DNA of 64,000 bases from Pycnococcus provasolii (lineage: Eukaryota > Chlorophyta > Pseudoscourfieldiophyceae > Pseudoscourfieldiales > Pycnococcaceae), in NCBI GenBank assembly GCA_938743325.2, contig OW568862.1:1279501-1343500 (forward strand). Direction: 5' to 3'. The notes under the pieces are model-generated. The model saw only the letters and a program-made list of their open reading frames with translations. It was not told the DNA's origin and searched no databases. Both the position numbers and the translations under genes were made by a program. This document shows positions 40,512-50,572 of the stretch, in pieces; position 1 is the stretch's first letter, and each line of letters begins with the position of its first letter.

Positions 40512-40650
40512 TCAGCCCACTTCCGGAACGTACAAGATACCATTAGGTAATAGAGGGGTGTGTGACCCTCTTAATAAAATTAGGTAACAACAATGAAAAA
40601 GACTTTTTTCCCCTCAAAATGAGCAAAGAAGTCCATAATTCTTTCGCTGT

Positions 40651-40669
40651 TACCCTACCCTACCCTACC
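40651..40669 (+). repeat. Short CCCTA repeat
   Basis: Four CCCTA units between two converging genes (MYB and CLASP); unlike the other telomere-like tracts it lies at 3' ends and has 5-bp units. Confidence 0.7.
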
Positions 40670-40802
40670 GATCGTCTCCCATAATTTGTTTTGTTTGCAC
40701 CGTTTGACTTCCGTCAAATGCGCTGGGTTTGGTGAAAGTGATATATGTATTGTGTAGGAGAAGTAAATTCCATGCTATTACTGAATCTTTGCGATCTTTT
40801 GC

Positions 40803-43800
40803 TTACGCCACGATCGTTGTCGGCACGTCATTCTCTTTCCCCTCCGCCTGTGTGGTCGTCTTGCCGCCAATCGTGTCCTCCTTCGTCGCCGCCGCCTCCC
40901 TTCGTCGGCTAATGTAGATGCTCACGAGCTTCATCTGGCTCGTCGTCAGCGGCGCGAGATGTGGCCACAGCCAATCTCGAAGAATGCAGTACATGTCCAC
41001 CAGGCAGAATACCACGCTTTTGCGCACGTCGCTGACTGGGCTGTGAAACGATTCGAACAGTCCAGGGAGCACCCTTGGCGTAGCTTCCATCAGCGCCTCG
41101 GTTCCCATCGACTTGCACAGCTGAGAGATGAGGCTCACGACACGAGGAAGGTGCGCTGGAGCGTTCGCTGACTCTCCCCGCTCTGGCAGCTGTGCCACGA
41201 GAATGCTTAGCAGATGATTTCGACTGTCCGCGTTGTCGAGTGAAAGGATGGTGCCCACCAAGCTCTCGGCCGTCTCCTCGGACGCCGCAGCCACGTGCAC
41301 GTCTCTATCCGACGAAAGGCGAAGGATGCGTGGCAGCGTGAGCTCCATGGCTTGCGTTGCAAACGTGGTAGGAGATGCCACCGCGAGCTCGCGAAGGACC
41401 AGCAGAGCAAGCTCCCGCGTCACGGCTCGTGCGTGGCCTCCAAGCTGGTCGACGCTCACGCTCACCGTCTGGGTGAAGTACCGTGCCACCCAAGGCGCCT
41501 CCTTGCCCGTCTCACGAAGCACCTTGCGTGCGGCGTGTGCCATATTCGCTAGCTTGGCAAGCGCCTCGTGTGCCCGAGAAGGATCGCGGGACACGTCCGC
41601 GAACAGCCGACTGAGCTCCGCATCATGGCCCGATGCGGCGTTTTCGAGTGGCGAGAGGGAACGAGATGGCGGTTGCGAGGCTGCCGGTGCCGGCGCACTG
41701 ACGGCGGCTGCTGGGGTAACCACGACTGCAGGTTCCGCCGCGACGGATGACGGCGCCGCCGGTACCGACGGCACATGCTGGGTTGGGGCGAGCATCTTCT
41801 GCTTGTAGCTTTGCAGGCGCGTGCTCAGGTCGAATATGTGCGGGCTCATTGCTCTCACGAGGCTTGCTGCTTCAGCCACGGGTGAGCTCGCGAGGTGCCC
41901 GAGCACCGAGTCGGCGTCGACGTTTTCGTGCAAATTCACCAGGCTTGCCGTTGCCGCGGCTCGCAGGCTTGCGTTCTTGTCAGCCACGAGCGGAGCGACG
42001 CGCGACACCCACGGACGAAGAGACCCGGCGGCACCCGACTCGGGTCTCAGGGCACGGATGGCAAACTCGAGTACCGCGAGCTTGCCCTTGGGCACACGCA
42101 TGGCATCCAGACTTGCAAGCAGGCTGGAGACAAGTGCAGGGCCCGCGCCACCTCCGCGCGTCGCCTCGAGCACACCGTCGAGAGCCGAAGCGCTCAGCGT
42201 TCGCACAGCCTCTCGCGTGTCGACGAGGCGCACAAACAGCGGAGGAAGCAGGTTGTCTAGATTTGAAAGAGCCGCCGACGGACTCACCGGCAAGGTTGCC
42301 GCAAGCAGCTCGAGGCTTGCAGCACTCACCTTCACGTGAGCGTCGGAAACGTGTGCGATTGCCATCGCCAGAACCGCGTCCGCGTCGGCTGTTGGATCAT
42401 CAAGCAGCGGAACCGCCTCGCGGAGTAGTAATATCGCAGCCACCTTGCTGGACCAGTCCAAGGTACCAGGCGGCGATGCAAGCGTGGCTAAGCCTGCCGC
42501 CACATTTTCTTCGGGAGATCTTGCCATCTCCTGCTGCTGCTGCTCCAGCTCCAGCTGCTGCTCCAGCTGCTGATGCTGCTGCTGTGGTGGCGGCTGAGCA
42601 ACCGGAACAGAGGCGGCAGGTTCCGGTACGGCTCTCTGTGCCTGAGTCGACGACGCAGATGCCGGTCTTCTCGGCTCAGAAGCAGAGTTCGGCGCGGGCG
42701 CGGTGGCACCAGAGACGGCCACTGCCGCAGTCTTTTTAGGCTGAGCCGGTGCCGTCGCCGGCTCGACGCGCCGAGGGACGTCGAGCTTCACGCGGCGAGC
42801 TGCGCTGAGCCCGGCGGGCGGAGCATGGGATACGTGGGCGCCACCGCCGTCCTGTGAATCGCGCACGGCGACGGGAGCGCGCACAGCACCGCGACGCACC
42901 GAAATACCACCCATAGTCTCGGCATCGCGCGATGACGATCGTGATGTCTCCTCCGACGACTCTCGCGTGGGAACAGTCATGCGCCGCGGTGCCCCGGCGG
43001 TAGCGCTTCCTCCAACGCGTGCCGACGGTGCAGATGTGGCGGCGACGCTGCTTCCACTGCGTGCCGACGACGCGGAACTGCTGCTGCGTGCCGACGGCGC
43101 GGCTGAGGCGGCGGCGCTGCTTCCCCCACGCGCGGCTGGCGCGGCCGAGGCAGCCTCCTGAAGCGCGCGCTGCAGGCTAGGATCGCACTTGGACAGCAAG
43201 CGTCGTGCAGACGCGGGCCATCCTTGGGCGAGCACACCATAGCACCTCCGTCCCGCGGCACGCACCTCCGCCTGAGCGTCTCTGCAGTTTTTAAGCACCG
43301 TCTCCTCCACCTCTGCGATTCGCGGGGAGACGTGCGAGGCGTCCCACGAGGACAGGCAAGTGCACACGTGTTCCGCGCAGTAGGTTCGTAGCTTCGTGGA
43401 GCGGTCGGACGCCGCTGCGGTCATGACGCGCGCGAGCAGCTTGGAGCTGGGACAGTTGGCGAGAATTTCCTTGACTGCGGCGTCTGCGGAGTCCGACATG
43501 ATGAGGATGGATATTTTCGCGACGGAGAAGAGCGCGGGTAGTATGGGCTCGATGAACGACTCGATGGACCTTCCCAAGTCCGCGGCGAGTACGGCGAGCA
43601 GGTGGGACGTTTGCCTGACGATAGCGCTCCTTCTGTCATCGAGCTGCTCGAGGAGCGCGTCTCTCATAGCTCGCAGTGATCCCGTGAAGCACGGCATGGA
43701 CGTTGCACCTCCGTGCACGAGTCCTTCCATTTTCTTGAGTGCGTTCATGCGCTGGTCCCACTGTTCGTCCATTTTCCCACGCGCGAGTACGGTTCGAATC

Positions 43801-43931
43801 TCGTCCAACAGTGTCGCCAGCGCCTTATCTGATGAGAAGGTTTGAGCGGGTGCGAATGGAAGAGAGTAATTATTAGGGAGAGCACCACCACCACCACCAC
43901 CAGCTGCTCCTGCTCCTGAGCCGACCGGCAT
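40803..43931 (-). CDS. CLASP: CLASP-family microtubule-associated TOG protein
   Basis: This protein of 1042 aa starts at ATG 43929-43931; an in-frame ATG at 43982 would add residues encoded by a CA microsatellite. The N-terminal CLASP_N/TOG array (about residues 20-270) has the family phrase WDQRMNALKKMEGLV, then ALLEQLDDRRSAIVRQTSHLLAVLA and RTYCAEHVCTCLSSW. A Ser/Ala/Arg-rich, Gln-rich linker follows, then HEAT-repeat blocks at about 470-700 and 790-1020 (DVRKSVVFCLVDMYCILRDWLWPHLAPL). CLASP proteins stabilise microtubule plus ends in spindle and cortex. The linker likely binds EB proteins and the lattice. The end KMSIYISRRR-like QMKLVSIYISRRRE is typical. Confidence 0.9.
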   Translation of the reverse strand: MPVGSGAGAAGGGGGGALPNNYSLPFAPAQTFSSDKALATLLDEIRTVLARGKMDEQWDQRMNALKKMEGLVHGGATSMPCFTGSLRAMRDALLEQLDDRRSAIVRQTSHLLAVLAADLGRSIESFIEPILPALFSVAKISILIMSDSADAAVKEILANCPSSKLLARVMTAAASDRSTKLRTYCAEHVCTCLSSWDASHVSPRIAEVEETVLKNCRDAQAEVRAAGRRCYGVLAQGWPASARRLLSKCDPSLQRALQEAASAAPAARGGSSAAASAAPSARSSSSASSARSGSSVAATSAPSARVGGSATAGAPRRMTVPTRESSEETSRSSSRDAETMGGISVRRGAVRAPVAVRDSQDGGGAHVSHAPPAGLSAARRVKLDVPRRVEPATAPAQPKKTAAVAVSGATAPAPNSASEPRRPASASSTQAQRAVPEPAASVPVAQPPPQQQHQQLEQQLELEQQQQEMARSPEENVAAGLATLASPPGTLDWSSKVAAILLLREAVPLLDDPTADADAVLAMAIAHVSDAHVKVSAASLELLAATLPVSPSAALSNLDNLLPPLFVRLVDTREAVRTLSASALDGVLEATRGGGAGPALVSSLLASLDAMRVPKGKLAVLEFAIRALRPESGAAGSLRPWVSRVAPLVADKNASLRAAATASLVNLHENVDADSVLGHLASSPVAEAASLVRAMSPHIFDLSTRLQSYKQKMLAPTQHVPSVPAAPSSVAAEPAVVVTPAAAVSAPAPAASQPPSRSLSPLENAASGHDAELSRLFADVSRDPSRAHEALAKLANMAHAARKVLRETGKEAPWVARYFTQTVSVSVDQLGGHARAVTRELALLVLRELAVASPTTFATQAMELTLPRILRLSSDRDVHVAAASEETAESLVGTILSLDNADSRNHLLSILVAQLPERGESANAPAHLPRVVSLISQLCKSMGTEALMEATPRVLPGLFESFHSPVSDVRKSVVFCLVDMYCILRDWLWPHLAPLTTSQMKLVSIYISRRREAAATKEDTIGGKTTTQAEGKENDVPTTIVA

Positions 43932-44384
43932 GGTTGAGCACGAGCACGAGGTGAATGCACGCACACACACACACACACGCACACTTCACGAGCACGAGCA
44001 CCAGCACGAGCACGAGATTCGAAGAAGTGCTGCGAAGTGCTGCGAGGAGAGGACGAGGACGAGGACGAGGAGAGGGCTGGCAGCCTGGTTCAGAACCCGG
44101 GAATCCGGCCGGGGAGGGGGGAGGAAGCGTGAGCCCTCAGGACTGCCTGAGGCGCTGGAACGTTTGAATCGCAAAAGCGCGCCCTTCTCTGGAATCCTCA
44201 AAGTTCAACGGTAACAAATAGCCTGGGGGGCCCCTGCTAACCCTAACCCTAACCCGGTTTGACTTTTCTCTGGGCCGCGCCCTTGTCCATTTGTTGTCCA
44301 TTTCTTGCATGATTCATGGGGAGGGAGAATACTATGGCGTGCTTACCCAACTTTGGCAAGCAAGTGAGTGAGTCACCTTAGAAT
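43932..44384. other. Divergent promoter with CA repeat and telomere-like tract
   Basis: This spacer between CLASP and the 2049-aa gene contains (CA)n at 43961-43982, GAGCAC repeats, a CCCTAA tract (44236-44255) and a 15-codon upstream reading frame (44334-44381) that ends six bases before the main start codon. Confidence 0.6.
44236..44255 (+). repeat. Telomere-like CCCTAA tract (CLASP / membrane-protein spacer)
   Basis: Three CCCTAA units, about 130 bp before the start codon at 44385. Confidence 0.9.
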
Positions 44385-47300
44385 ATGGATCCTCCGCCGC
44401 CGCCTCCTCCTCCGCCGCCGCCGCCGCCGGCACCGCCACTCGCGCCGCCGCCGCCGCCTCAGCCGCCGCCGCCCGCGCCGCCGCCAGACATACAGCCGGA
44501 GGTTCTTGAGAGAACAGCCAAGCCGTGCATAAGCACGCTCGTCGCTTCCGCGGGAAACGACGTCGCAATCACGTACGCAAACAACAGCTTCGCGCCCGTT
44601 CAGCTCTTCTCCGCCAACACGACGGGATTCGCAAGAGGCGACCCTGTGTGCCCGGCCGGAGACGCGCTGTGCCTCTTCCACGGAACCAGGAGAAACGACA
44701 CGTACAGACTCAATGAAACGGCGGCAACCGTCTGGGAACTTGGAGCCATCGGAGACATACCTTTCCTCTACGAACCTCTCGGCACGGACGAGGGGACGAA
44801 CTTGCGATTCCGAACGAGCGTGTGGCCACCACAAGGTAACGGCACGCTCGCCATCGAGCTGCGAGGGGCACCGTCGCAGCCTTACGGCGCGTTTCGCATC
44901 GCGTTCAACGCCACCGGGCACTCGCTGCGATACGGCTACGTCGACGCCAACATCGAACGAAGCCAAGTAGAGGCCAGGTGGAACCTTGCCCCGAGCCAGG
45001 TGTTCGATATCGCGCACGCCGGATTCGAAGACAACGCGGAGGACTTTGCGGGAGGATACGATACGGGGCGCTGGCTGAGCGTCGTTGCAGACTTTGACTA
45101 CGGAAACAAAACATTCAGCCTTACTGTCGACGGCGAAACGTCAGGTCATGTCAGCATGCCGCCGTCAGTCGTAAATGCGACAAGTGTGCAGATTGCGCGC
45201 GTGCGAGTCAAGCTGCAGTCACCTGGCGCGGAGCGCGCGCGTGCAGCGGCAATCGAGGAGCTGTTGCAGAACGAAACGCTGGCGCAGGCACTCGTGGCAC
45301 CGCCTCCACAGCCACCCGCCGCGCCGCCCTCGCCCGACACGCTGACAAATGTCACGGACGGCGAGGATATTGCGGACGAACCCGACGTTCCCGAGGTTGG
45401 TGCACCACCACCCACCCCTCCCCTTCCATACGCAATGACGATCGACAAGGACGAACTCGAAGACCTTCTGCCGCGCATGGAGGTTGACGAGCAGGTTGAT
45501 GTTGAGGCATGCATCGACAGCATGCGCCTCGAGCGCATCTTCGTGTCCATAGAATCGGCGCCGACCGAGATGGTCGTCGAGTCGACATTCGAAACGCCAA
45601 CCAACACCACAGCGATGTACTACGAACGCCTCGAGCGCATTGAGCGCACGGCGATCATCGACCCCTTCTTCTTTGCGCTGTTCCAGAGAATGAGAGACGC
45701 TGGTGATCCGGACATCGCGCGTGGATACTATACGACGCACGAAGCAAGTCTGGTCAGCGTCGACTTCCCGCTCGAGTGCGCGAATCCGCACGTAACGTAC
45801 GCGTGGGAAATCACACGGGTTCCCACCGGTTCGCTCGTTTCGGCGTCCACCGTCGACGGACTTACGACAACCATCGCCACCGTGAAGCCGGACCTGCCGG
45901 GCGAGTACGCGCTGACGCTCACAGCTTTCGCGCCGTGCAAGGAGACGGCGGCGTCCGTCGTGCTCGAGGCTGTCTGCAACACGACGCCGAAGCCGGATCT
46001 TGCCGTGCGCTCGGAAACGTGGATGGGCATGTGTCTGCCTCGGCATCTCGCGTCTTCTGCCGCTTCCGTTGACGATGACGGCGACAGGATTGACCACATC
46101 CTGCGCGTAATCAAGCGACCGCCTCTCAGTCGAACGTCAGCCGACGAGTGGCGCGACCGGTGGAGACGAGGGTCGTGCGAGAAGGGCACGCTCGAGCGAA
46201 ATGATGCTTGGTGCCTTTACGCCGATCGACCCGGTTCGTACGAGCTCGAGCTCATGCTGACCGATGGGTGCAGTTCAAGCACGCTCGTCGTACCCTTCGA
46301 GCAGCGATATCTCACCGAAACGTGCGTGCTGAACATGGCGCCAAACGCATCCATGCTGTACACAGCCGCGGCTCTCGCCGCGCTTCTGGTCGCCGCACTC
46401 GCAATTCACGTGGCGCTGCCCTTTCGTCCCTCGGCGCTTCTCAACGTTGCGCTGGACGCGCGCACATTCGTCGCGGTGCGCGACTCTCTGCGCTTGCGCG
46501 TGAGTGCCGCGAGGCGGCGTGCTCGTGACCTTGAGGAGGGCATCGAGCAGGCATCTGAGAACGCGCTCGATGCGGAGCTCGACGACATTTCCTCAAAGGG
46601 CGGTTTCCTCCAAAGAGCTCGCAGTTTCAAGAAGAAAGCGGACGTCGCAGGATTGAGAGTGTATGCCATCCTCAAGCAAGGGTATCTGATGCTCAGTACC
46701 GCAGTAGGGTGGTGCATGCGAAAATTAGCCAAGCCGAAGTTTGTCGAGGAATATCTGCGAAAGCTCGAGGAGCGAAGAGTCGTCGCCGCCATCGAAAAGA
46801 ACAGCATCGATAGGGAGCATTCGGTTAGCAAGCTTCTGTCCCCACGGTGGATTGAGTGGCTCGTCATCTCGGGCGTCGTGCACGAGCCGGTGGTATACAT
46901 CGCCTTGAGCCTAAACACATGTCGCAACGTGAGATCCATGTTCAACCCGTCGTTCGCGCCGATCGCGTTTGGCGTGGCTCACGACGCCAACTCGACGGCG
47001 TCCACGTACTTTCTCACAACCATGTACGTGGTTGTGAACTGGGCGGCAATCGTATTCAATGGCATCTACCCGACGTACGTTCGCTATCGCACCGACGCTG
47101 TGAAAAGCCACGAAGAAGCGGTGAACTCTTGGTTCTTTGATGCGAATGAGAAGCACAAGTCAATGGTATTCGCCGACGAGGCGGAGAAAACTGCAGACTG
47201 GAAAGAGAGGATGAATCAAAAACCGAGGCCGTCCATCGCCGCCAACCCGCGTATCATGCAGGCAAGCAGCCTTGCCTACCGTGCCTGTCGTCTGATCGTT

Positions 47301-50300
47301 CCATTTTCTGTGGCGGCAACCGCTGACCTGCTTTTCGTGCCGATGGCAGCGGCGTGCGTCAACCACCTTTCGTGCGTTTACCAGGACCTCGCCACGCCGT
47401 GGGTGCACTGGCGGCACGATCCCAATGTGCTCTGCTGGGGTGGCGTGGACTCTGCGGCGCCTGGCGGCGGTCCGGTGGCGGCGACCAACGACCTCGCGGC
47501 AAGAGACGCGACAATCGTGCTCTCATTTCTTGTCGCCCTGTGCTGTTCGCAGGCAGCCTTCCGTCATGCCTATCACCCGCTCGTGCGCGTGCAGCCTCAT
47601 CTCGCGATTGCCAGCGTGCTCGTCAAGCTCGGACTCGTGTTTGCAAGCGTCGAGATGGAAGCAGTGTACGGCAGAGACCTTCTCGACCCCGACCTTCCGC
47701 GTCGTCGCGTGCTTGCGCTCGATGCAGCCATCGTTGCCGCGGTCACTGTTCAAATTGCCGTGCATCTTGCAATGCAGCCTTACCGCGCATTCGGCTACCG
47801 CTTCAGCCACGGAAGGCTGGCCGGTTTGACGCTGGCACTGCTGATCGCATCGTCCGTGCAAGGTGTGCACGTCATGAAAGGTCCGTACGCGCCGCTGACG
47901 TTGCAGGCTGTTGTGATCACCGCGGGAACGTGCCTTCCGATTATCATGGCGTTGCTGTACGTGCTGAATCACTATCGCATGCAGCACTTCGTTATCCCTC
48001 CCATCTCCATGGCCTCTTGTACCATCGTGACCGGGCTCGCGCAGCCAAGGGGCGAAGGCGGCGGCGGCATAGGGGGTGCTGTGCTCCTAGAAGACGGCTC
48101 AGTTGCGGGACCCAACGCTCTGATCATGCAGAGCACCGACGCGCGACTTCGTGCCATTGGGTACGTGGCTGCATACGACGTTCTGCCCGAGCAGTACAAA
48201 GCGCTTCGCTACTTTGATAGATTTGGATATTCGTCGAAGAAGAGCGGCGACATCGACAGCCTTGCTACGTGGGAGCTTCGCGGATTATCAAGGTTCCGTT
48301 CGTTCGTACGCTGGATTGTCAACAGGGAGAACAACGAAGAGGCGTCCAATTCTTGGCGACTTATGCTCGAGTTGCACATGCTGTACTCAATTCTCGGCAT
48401 TCTGCACTACATGCCCACGCTAGTGAGCCGATCGCATGTTGAGCAGATTCAGGATCACGTCGGCGACGCGCTCGCTCGCGCGCTGATGCGACGTGTCGCG
48501 GCGATGAAGCGTGGCGCGCACAAGTGGGGCGACAAGGCGGCATCTGTCGCAAGGCTCCAGCGAGATCGTGTGATGCGCGCCGCACGCAGCGTCATGCGCC
48601 TGATCACCTTCAAACACGAGACGATGTATGGCGCCCTCGGGGTGATCGATGCGTTGGCGGCGAACGAGCCACTGCTGGTACAGTGGATGGTTGCGGACGT
48701 GCACGCCGCCGCCGATGACGACGACGAACGCTTCGACCGAACTGTTACCGTGGAGGAGTTGCACGAAGATGCCAACGCGGAGGGGGGAGAAGCGGATGAT
48801 GCAGCAGGGCTGCCGCCGGCGTCGAATGCGCAAGAGTCTGCCGATGCGGACTCGGACTCGGACTCGGATGACGAAGACTATTACAACAACACTTCGCGAT
48901 TCGGGCTCCTCGCCCGTGGCGATATATCGCTCGCGTGTATCCGCGACGAGGTACGCAATTTTTTGCAACGCACGGGGCTTAATGACCCGGGTGCGCTGCT
49001 GATGTCGAAGATCGACAATTTCACCACAACTCTGCGCCGCGACTGCTTCAACACGGAGGAACGCGAGCAATTTGGCGCAATCTTGTACAATCTCGTCTCC
49101 GCAATTGGTGCCGATACCAACACGGTTGTGGGAATGAGCGCCCGCTTAGCGGCGCTGCGCGCTTTGAAGTGCCTTGTCACCACTGGCGACGAGCAGAGCG
49201 CTCGTGCGGTTGCCGCTGCACTGACATCGTTCAGGCGAGGCCGTGGCCTGCTTGCTATTGTGAAGGCGACGGTGCCGAGCGAGTATGCTCGCATGGCTGG
49301 CGATGATGCCGGTGTTCAGCAGAGCAATCACGTCGCGCGCCGTCGGTCTGATCGGAGATCCTCGTCCTCGGGCAGAAAGGGGCGGACGGACAATAGTGGC
49401 GACGTTGAGATATCCCTTGGGCGTGGCGAGGAGGCCAATTCCGCCGGTGTCGTCGGTGGGTCTGATGTGAATGCATGCGTGGCAACAGCCTCAGCCGTCC
49501 TGCAGGAGATTTTACGTCACGAGAATCTGATTGTGTCGTTGCTTTCCATCGCCGGTCCCGCATTGTCTGACGAGCTCGACAGTGACAACGTGTCCGCGGA
49601 GCTCGCCGCAACTTTGTTGCATCTGCTCGAGCATTGTGTCACGGCGATGCACCGCGCCATCGAGGCTCTTCGTATCGCGAAGCCGGGTATAGATGCTGCG
49701 AGAACCATGGGTCTGCGTCGAAGCAGCCTTGCATTCGTCTCCGCGGCGCTTGGAGCTGGCACACTCGAGCATACAAGCGGCAATGTGCGCATGCGTGCCG
49801 CGGCGCTGGCGACTGCGCTTGCGGCGAAGGCGGCGACTCGTGACGCGGTGCTGGAGGTGAATGGCGCCGTCGAACGCCTCTTTATGATTTCATCGCGCGA
49901 TTTGAGCGCTGGATGTCGTGCGGAGGCGACGCGCGCGCTTGCACATATCGGGCGTGGCTCTCTCAAGGGCGAGATCGCACTGCAGTCGGCCAGCATGTCA
50001 ACGAGCCGTGGCGGCGAAATCAAGGCGCGCAACGCGGTCGCATTTCCAAAGGACGAGGCGCGCGCGTTTGTCGATCACCTCAAAGATACGGTGGAGGAGA
50101 CAATCGCGGCTAATTTTATCCGTTCGAAGGCGCGCATCAACCGCCGGAACAACCTTGCGCGGGATGCCGCGAAAGCAGCCGCGTATTCACCATCTGCCGA
50201 GGAGGGAACCTCGCGCCGCTCGACGCCTCGACATGCCTGGGATCTCGGACGGCGTGCTCGTGTTCACGCGGAGATGGTGCACCCTTCGGAGGCTACCGCA

Positions 50301-50534
50301 GCTGCGAAGTGGCGCGCTGTGCGCGGTCGATCGGCCCCTCCGCGCGCGAATGCCAGAGTTGAGGCGTCGTCTTCGGCTGATCGCTCTATTAAAGACGCGG
50401 CGGCTAAACGTGCTCTGGTAGCAAAGAAAGCGTCGGTCCCAGCTGGGGCTGCGGGTGGAAAGAATAAGGCTTCCGCAAAAGCGCTAGTTACAACAGCCCC
50501 ATTAGCCACCGGTGCCGCGCCTGGTTGGATCTAG
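44385..50534 (+). CDS. Giant polytopic membrane protein with extracellular beta domains and ARM-like C-terminus
   Basis: This single open frame of 2049 aa opens with poly-proline (residues 2-35) and no signal peptide, so an upstream exon or unusual export is possible. Residues about 40-650 look lumenal or extracellular: many N-x-S/T sites, a jelly-roll/LamG-like stretch (YGAFRIAFNATGHSLRYGYVD..., FSLTVDGET), a second Pro-rich hinge and a PKD/Ig-like stretch (VTYAWEITRVPTGSLVSAS, GEYALTLTAFAPC). A first membrane helix lies at about 657-680 and seven or eight more between about 824 and 1200. The last 840 residues are cytosolic, with an acidic Asp/Ser hinge and Ala/Leu helical repeats of ARM type, ending in a basic tail. 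The plan resembles polycystin- or adhesion-type sensors, but I recognise no known family. TGTAA lies at 50555-50559. Confidence 0.75.
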   Translation: MDPPPPPPPPPPPPPAPPLAPPPPPQPPPPAPPPDIQPEVLERTAKPCISTLVASAGNDVAITYANNSFAPVQLFSANTTGFARGDPVCPAGDALCLFHGTRRNDTYRLNETAATVWELGAIGDIPFLYEPLGTDEGTNLRFRTSVWPPQGNGTLAIELRGAPSQPYGAFRIAFNATGHSLRYGYVDANIERSQVEARWNLAPSQVFDIAHAGFEDNAEDFAGGYDTGRWLSVVADFDYGNKTFSLTVDGETSGHVSMPPSVVNATSVQIARVRVKLQSPGAERARAAAIEELLQNETLAQALVAPPPQPPAAPPSPDTLTNVTDGEDIADEPDVPEVGAPPPTPPLPYAMTIDKDELEDLLPRMEVDEQVDVEACIDSMRLERIFVSIESAPTEMVVESTFETPTNTTAMYYERLERIERTAIIDPFFFALFQRMRDAGDPDIARGYYTTHEASLVSVDFPLECANPHVTYAWEITRVPTGSLVSASTVDGLTTTIATVKPDLPGEYALTLTAFAPCKETAASVVLEAVCNTTPKPDLAVRSETWMGMCLPRHLASSAASVDDDGDRIDHILRVIKRPPLSRTSADEWRDRWRRGSCEKGTLERNDAWCLYADRPGSYELELMLTDGCSSSTLVVPFEQRYLTETCVLNMAPNASMLYTAAALAALLVAALAIHVALPFRPSALLNVALDARTFVAVRDSLRLRVSAARRRARDLEEGIEQASENALDAELDDISSKGGFLQRARSFKKKADVAGLRVYAILKQGYLMLSTAVGWCMRKLAKPKFVEEYLRKLEERRVVAAIEKNSIDREHSVSKLLSPRWIEWLVISGVVHEPVVYIALSLNTCRNVRSMFNPSFAPIAFGVAHDANSTASTYFLTTMYVVVNWAAIVFNGIYPTYVRYRTDAVKSHEEAVNSWFFDANEKHKSMVFADEAEKTADWKERMNQKPRPSIAANPRIMQASSLAYRACRLIVPFSVAATADLLFVPMAAACVNHLSCVYQDLATPWVHWRHDPNVLCWGGVDSAAPGGGPVAATNDLAARDATIVLSFLVALCCSQAAFRHAYHPLVRVQPHLAIASVLVKLGLVFASVEMEAVYGRDLLDPDLPRRRVLALDAAIVAAVTVQIAVHLAMQPYRAFGYRFSHGRLAGLTLALLIASSVQGVHVMKGPYAPLTLQAVVITAGTCLPIIMALLYVLNHYRMQHFVIPPISMASCTIVTGLAQPRGEGGGGIGGAVLLEDGSVAGPNALIMQSTDARLRAIGYVAAYDVLPEQYKALRYFDRFGYSSKKSGDIDSLATWELRGLSRFRSFVRWIVNRENNEEASNSWRLMLELHMLYSILGILHYMPTLVSRSHVEQIQDHVGDALARALMRRVAAMKRGAHKWGDKAASVARLQRDRVMRAARSVMRLITFKHETMYGALGVIDALAANEPLLVQWMVADVHAAADDDDERFDRTVTVEELHEDANAEGGEADDAAGLPPASNAQESADADSDSDSDDEDYYNNTSRFGLLARGDISLACIRDEVRNFLQRTGLNDPGALLMSKIDNFTTTLRRDCFNTEEREQFGAILYNLVSAIGADTNTVVGMSARLAALRALKCLVTTGDEQSARAVAAALTSFRRGRGLLAIVKATVPSEYARMAGDDAGVQQSNHVARRRSDRRSSSSGRKGRTDNSGDVEISLGRGEEANSAGVVGGSDVNACVATASAVLQEILRHENLIVSLLSIAGPALSDELDSDNVSAELAATLLHLLEHCVTAMHRAIEALRIAKPGIDAARTMGLRRSSLAFVSAALGAGTLEHTSGNVRMRAAALATALAAKAATRDAVLEVNGAVERLFMISSRDLSAGCRAEATRALAHIGRGSLKGEIALQSASMSTSRGGEIKARNAVAFPKDEARAFVDHLKDTVEETIAANFIRSKARINRRNNLARDAAKAAAYSPSAEEGTSRRSTPRHAWDLGRRARVHAEMVHPSEATAAAKWRAVRGRSAPPRANARVEASSSADRSIKDAAAKRALVAKKASVPAGAAGGKNKASAKALVTTAPLATGAAPGWI

Positions 50535-50572
50535 AGGTATTGATTATTTTTTTCTGTAAATCTAATGGTATA

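Noticed and set aside
43796-43815. GGTTCGAATC resembling a tRNA B box
   Set aside because: Inside the CLASP coding region with no A box or cloverleaf; no tRNA gene was found in the window.
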